Source of the DNA: Desulfohalobiaceae bacterium
Lineage (GTDB): Bacteria; Desulfobacterota; Desulfovibrionia; Desulfovibrionales; Desulfothermaceae
Direction of reading: 5' to 3'
Length of the DNA stretch: 44,082 nucleotides
NCBI GenBank assembly: GCA_027013815.1
Contig: JALWFY010000082.1
Span: forward strand, 1-44,082
In this document: positions 40,756-44,082 of the stretch, piece by piece
Layout of the letters: each line of letters begins with the position of its first letter
Numbering within the stretch: position 1 is the first letter of the stretch
Notes under the pieces: generated by a model
The model's database searches: none
Told to the model about the DNA's origin: nothing
What the model saw: only the letters and a program-made list of their open reading frames with translations
Position numbers and translations under genes: made by a program

Positions 40756-42117
40756 TTAATTACAAAGACTTGTCCTTACCACATCAGCCAAGTCTTGGGC
40801 AAATTTCTCCACTAATTCCATGTCCTCTCCCTCAACCATTATCCTGGCCTTTGGTTCAGTACCAGAATATCTGAGTAGGACTCTCCCCTTGCCCTTTAAT
40901 TTTTCCTCTACTTCCTCCACCATCTTCTCTATCTCTGGTATATCTTTAAATGGGATCTTTTTATCCACCCTTATATTTATCATCTTTTGTGGAAATAAAT
41001 CCAATTTACCAGCTAATTCTGAAAGTCTTTTTTGTGTTTGCTGCATAATCTTTAATGCCTGGAGCGCAGCAAGTATCCCATCTCCTGTAGTAGAATGTTT
41101 TAAAAAGATTAAATGTCCAGACTGTTCTCCCCCAAAACTTGCTTGTATATCCCTCATCTTTTCCACCACAAACCTGTCACCAACAGGGGTCCTTACAAGC
41201 TCTCCACCAAGGTCTTTCATAAACAATTCCAATGCCATATTACTCATAACAGTGGCCACCAACCTGCCACCACTTAACTCCCCTTCTTTCATCATCTCCT
41301 CAGCACAAAATGCCATAATCTGGTCTCCATCTATTATACGGCCTTTTTCATCCACTAATATCACCCTATCCCCATCACCATCAAGTGCTATCCCTATATC
41401 AGCACCGTACTTTAAAACCTCATCCCTAACCCTATCAGGAAATAATGCACCACATTTCTCATTTATATTGATCCCATTTGGTTGCACACCTATCTTTATT
41501 ACTTCAGCACCTAGTTCTTCAAATACCAATGGTGCAACACGATAGGTTGCACCATTGGCACAATCCAATACTATTTTAATATTATCTAGGGTAAGATGTG
41601 GAGGAAAACTATGTTTTAATGAAACTATATATCTACCTGGGCTATCCTCTATCTTAAATGCCCTCCCCACCTTATGGCTCTTAGGATAATCCCATTTCCT
41701 ATTTTTGTCTAATACCATTTGAGTAATCTCAAACTCTGCTCCATTATTTAATTTAAAACCATACTTATCAAAAAATTTTATCCCATTGTCATAATAGGGA
41801 TTATGGGAAGCAGAGATTACAATCCCAAGGTCTGCCCTCATATTTCTAGTAAGAAAAGAAATCGCAGGGGTAGGCAGAGGACCAACCAAATATACGTCCA
41901 TACCTGATGCACATAGTCCTGAGGTCAGTGCAGTTTCAAATATATATCCCGACAGACGAGTGTCTTTGCCAATCAATACCTTGTGTCTCCTGTTTCCTTC
42001 TCTAAAGTACTCACCTGCTGCAAGCCCAAGTCTCAGGGCTATTTCTGGAATCATAGGAAATTCATTTACCAAACCTCTAATGCCATCGGTTCCAAAAAGA
42101 TTTTCCTTATCCACCAT
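40756..42117 (-). CDS. glmM: Phosphoglucosamine mutase
   Basis: 453-residue GlmM converting glucosamine-6-phosphate to glucosamine-1-phosphate for peptidoglycan and lipid A. It starts FGTDGIRG (8-15), has the phosphoserine site ISASHNP (Ser104), the magnesium loop [20 protein letters not shown] and [15 protein letters not shown]. All catalytic blocks are intact. AGGAGGT precedes the ATG. It follows folP by 11 bases. Confidence 0.95.
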   Translation of the reverse strand: MVDKENLFGTDGIRGLVNEFPMIPEIALRLGLAAGEYFREGNRRHKVLIGKDTRLSGYIFETALTSGLCASGMDVYLVGPLPTPAISFLTRNMRADLGIVISASHNPYYDNGIKFFDKYGFKLNNGAEFEITQMVLDKNRKWDYPKSHKVGRAFKIEDSPGRYIVSLKHSFPPHLTLDNIKIVLDCANGATYRVAPLVFEELGAEVIKIGVQPNGININEKCGALFPDRVRDEVLKYGADIGIALDGDGDRVILVDEKGRIIDGDQIMAFCAEEMMKEGELSGGRLVATVMSNMALELFMKDLGGELVRTPVGDRFVVEKMRDIQASFGGEQSGHLIFLKHSTTGDGILAALQALKIMQQTQKRLSELAGKLDLFPQKMINIRVDKKIPFKDIPEIEKMVEEVEEKLKGKGRVLLRYSGTEPKARIMVEGEDMELVEKFAQDLADVVRTSLCN

Positions 42118-42128
42118 ATATTAACCTC

Positions 42129-42971
42129 CTACCCAATACCTTGTACTATACAAAGGGTATCTTTTGTGAGTTTCACATCGTGTACCCGATGGATCAAAAC
42201 CCCTTTAAGGGCCAATATCCCTGTTGCCACCTGGGTCGCGACCCCCCTTTCCCCAACCTTGAGGCCAAGTAATTTCTCCCACATGGACTTATTAGAAAGG
42301 CCCATATATACTGGCCTTCCCAGGGAATAAAACCTTGTAATATTTTTTAATATCTCAAGGTTATGTTCCAATAATTTTCCAAATCCTATACCAGGGTCTA
42401 TTACTATATTTTCTTCTGGAAGACCAGCATCTGTTAATTTTTTTAGGTTTTGTTCAAAAAAATCAAGGAGTTCATCAACAACACTGTGGTATTTGGGATC
42501 CTTCTGCATATCCTCAGGTCTGCCTAGAGAATGCATAAGCACATAACCTGGCTTATATTCAGAGATTATATCTAAAAGATGAGGATCAAACCTGCAAGCA
42601 GACACATCATTTATTATAAGTGCACCCCTTTTTATTGCCTCCTCAGCTACCCTTGCCTTATAAGTATCAATAGAAATAATAACTCCGTCAATACTCTTAG
42701 TCAGTGCTTCTAAAACAGGAATGACTCTACTCTTTTCCTCTTCTACATCTACTCTTTTTGAAAATGGCCTGGTAGATTCCCCACCAATATCAATTACATG
42801 GGCACCATCTCTTAACATATCCTTAGCATGTTCCACTGCCCTGTTGGTATCAAAAAACCTCCCACCATCAAAAAAAGAATCTGGGGTTATATTCAAAATC
42901 CCAACTATTAAAAAGGGATCAAGTACAATCTCCTTCCCACCAAATACCTTCCACACACGGCTCTTATCCAT
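42129..42971 (-). CDS. folP: Dihydropteroate synthase
   Basis: 280-residue FolP joining p-aminobenzoate to the pterin in folate synthesis. It has GILNITPDSFFDGG, DIGGESTRPFS, NDVSA, IDPGIGFGK and HRVHDV. The substrate-binding SRK motif reads SNKS here, an Asn in place of the usual Arg. The frame opens at 42998 inside ftsH, but AGGAGG fits the ATG at 42971, after the ftsH stop. It is part of the conserved ftsH-folP-glmM run. Confidence 0.92.
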   Translation of the reverse strand: MDKSRVWKVFGGKEIVLDPFLIVGILNITPDSFFDGGRFFDTNRAVEHAKDMLRDGAHVIDIGGESTRPFSKRVDVEEEKSRVIPVLEALTKSIDGVIISIDTYKARVAEEAIKRGALIINDVSACRFDPHLLDIISEYKPGYVLMHSLGRPEDMQKDPKYHSVVDELLDFFEQNLKKLTDAGLPEENIVIDPGIGFGKLLEHNLEILKNITRFYSLGRPVYMGLSNKSMWEKLLGLKVGERGVATQVATGILALKGVLIHRVHDVKLTKDTLCIVQGIG

Positions 42972-42984
42972 TATCTCTTTCCTC

Positions 42985-44082
42985 CTATCCCTCATCATCT
43001 TCTAAAGAAAATATCTCATCATCTTCATCTAGATCCATGTGTTGTGTTTTTTCTTCTCCCTTTATTACTTCCTTCTTTTTTACAGATGCAAGTTCCTTAC
43101 CCTCTAAAATCAAAGTAAGCTCTTCCCCACTTAAAGTCTCCCTTTCTAATAGATATTCCACCACCCTGTGCATATTGTCCTTGTTTTCTTCTAATATCTT
43201 CTTTGCCCTATCATAGGCCTGTTTTACAATCTTCATTACCTCTCTATCTATGAGTTTGGCAGTTTCTTCACTATAGTGTTTGTGTTGCACAAGTTCTCTT
43301 CCTAAAAAGACCTCCTGTCCATTTTCACTAAGTGCTATGGAACCAAAGGTATCACTCATACCCCATTCACACACCATCTTTCGCGCCATCTTTGTTGCCC
43401 TGTCTAAGTCATTTGAAGCCCCTGTAGTCATCTCGTTTAAAAATAGTTCTTCAGACACCCTTCCACCCATAAGCACTGAAAGGGTATGTTCTAAGTATTC
43501 TTTTGTATAATTGTGTCTGTCATCTAAAGGTAATTGCATGGTTATACCTAGAGCCTGTCCCCTGGGAACAATAGATACCTTGTGCACAGGGTCTGCCTTA
43601 GGCAAGACTTTTGCGACAATGGCATGACCTGCTTCATGATAGGCAGTAATCTTCTTCTCCTCATCACTAAGTATTACGCTCTTTCTCTCCTTGCCCATGA
43701 GTATCTTATCCTTTGCCTCTTCAAGGTCATCCATCTCTACCTTATCCTTATTCTTTTTTGCTGCAATAAGGGCTGCTTCATTTACCATATTTTCTAAATC
43801 TGCCCCAGAAAATCCAGGTGTTCCCCTTGCCAGTACCTCAAGGTCTATACCATCAGACATGGTCACCTTTTTGGAATAGATCTTTAAAATCTCAAGCCTC
43901 CCCCTTACATCTGGATTGGGAACAACCACCTGTCTATCAAACCTCCCAGGCCTAAGGAGTGCAGGGTCCAATACATCAGGCCTATTTGTGGCAGCAATTA
44001 ATATCACACCCTCATTGGTCTCAAATCCATCCATTTCAACCAAGAGTTGGTTCAAGGTCTGCTCCCTTTCATCGTGACCGCC
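42985..44082 (-). CDS. ftsH: ATP-dependent zinc metalloprotease FtsH, C-terminal part (runs off window)
   Basis: C-terminal 365 residues of membrane-bound FtsH, which degrades misfolded membrane proteins and regulators. The fragment starts in the AAA module ([14 protein letters not shown]), continues with the arginine fingers [14 protein letters not shown], and carries the protease site [12 protein letters not shown] with the later zinc ligand in [12 protein letters not shown]. The tail is very acidic ([16 protein letters not shown]). The N-terminal membrane segments are beyond the window edge. It heads the folP-glmM-galU operon. Confidence 0.95.
   Translation of the reverse strand, partial: GGHDEREQTLNQLLVEMDGFETNEGVILIAATNRPDVLDPALLRPGRFDRQVVVPNPDVRGRLEILKIYSKKVTMSDGIDLEVLARGTPGFSGADLENMVNEAALIAAKKNKDKVEMDDLEEAKDKILMGKERKSVILSDEEKKITAYHEAGHAIVAKVLPKADPVHKVSIVPRGQALGITMQLPLDDRHNYTKEYLEHTLSVLMGGRVSEELFLNEMTTGASNDLDRATKMARKMVCEWGMSDTFGSIALSENGQEVFLGRELVQHKHYSEETAKLIDREVMKIVKQAYDRAKKILEENKDNMHRVVEYLLERETLSGEELTLILEGKELASVKKKEVIKGEEKTQHMDLDEDDEIFSLEDDEG

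Overview
This window reads as ordinary chromosome from an AT-rich, anaerobic, probably sulfate-reducing bacterium of the Desulfovibrionales type, perhaps a thermophile of the Desulfothermus/Desulfohalobiaceae kind. The assignment is an inference from gene content. The signs are a siroheme decarboxylase subunit (alternative heme pathway) next to hemL, a tetraheme cytochrome c3, a nickel CO dehydrogenase, hydrogenase maturation genes hypD/hypE, a DsrE-like protein, a MetV-like methylene-THF reductase partner, menaquinone methyltransferase, and the ftsH-folP-glmM-galU order that I associate with this group. No rRNA, tRNA or CRISPR array was found.

Layout. 1-774: 5' part of a tRNA nucleotidyltransferase, cut by the window edge. 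800-2946: a Nudix hydrolase/ROK kinase pair bracketed by inverted mosaic repeats. 3083-4282: a thiolase, convergent with a five-gene minus-strand operon (4336-10626) encoding a DegT-type aminotransferase, a HyuA-like ATPase, a histone-deacetylase-like amidohydrolase, an alpha/beta hydrolase and an AtoE-type short-chain fatty acid transporter. 11095-13342: birA-lysA. 13516-15720: an accessory patch with an acyltransferase-3 membrane protein and a Panacea-domain antitoxin with its probable toxin. 15982-17569: a thiolase-like/DUF35 pair. 17768-21992: an ARMT1-like protein, TrmFO and a DUF2333 protein. 22171-23040: an M23 peptidase. 23037-28603 (minus): cooS, then argB-hypD-hypE and an unknown gene. 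28965-29960: gpsA. 30366-34760 (plus): ahbB-hemL, cytochrome c3, an acidic coiled-coil protein, a 62-residue protein and menG/ubiE. 34771-36845 (minus): a membrane cytochrome-b-like protein, a two-cluster Fe-S protein, a MetV-like protein and a DUF2065 protein. 37275-37842: a chalcone-isomerase-like gene broken by a frameshift at a run of nine T. 38065-39146: a MarR regulator and a DsrE-like protein. 39135-44082 (minus): ftsH (partial), folP, glmM, galU and an exported protein of unknown function.

How they work together. Several groups concern C1 and electron metabolism: CO dehydrogenase, Hyp proteins for a NiFe hydrogenase, heme synthesis feeding cytochrome c3, menaquinone synthesis, and the cytochrome b/Fe-S/MetV trio, which may link methylene-THF reduction to the membrane. 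A second theme is acyl-CoA and short-chain acid handling (thiolase, AtoE, thiolase-like/DUF35).

Most unusual signals: the two families of structured intergenic repeats (one with hairpins kept by paired base changes), the cytochrome b/Fe-S/MetV trio, the five-gene amidohydrolase/HyuA/AtoE operon, the Panacea toxin-antitoxin pair with an operator-like dyad, the homopolymer frameshift, and two genes whose promoters sit so close to ATG that leaderless mRNAs are expected. All functional statements rest on family recognition by eye; no search was run.
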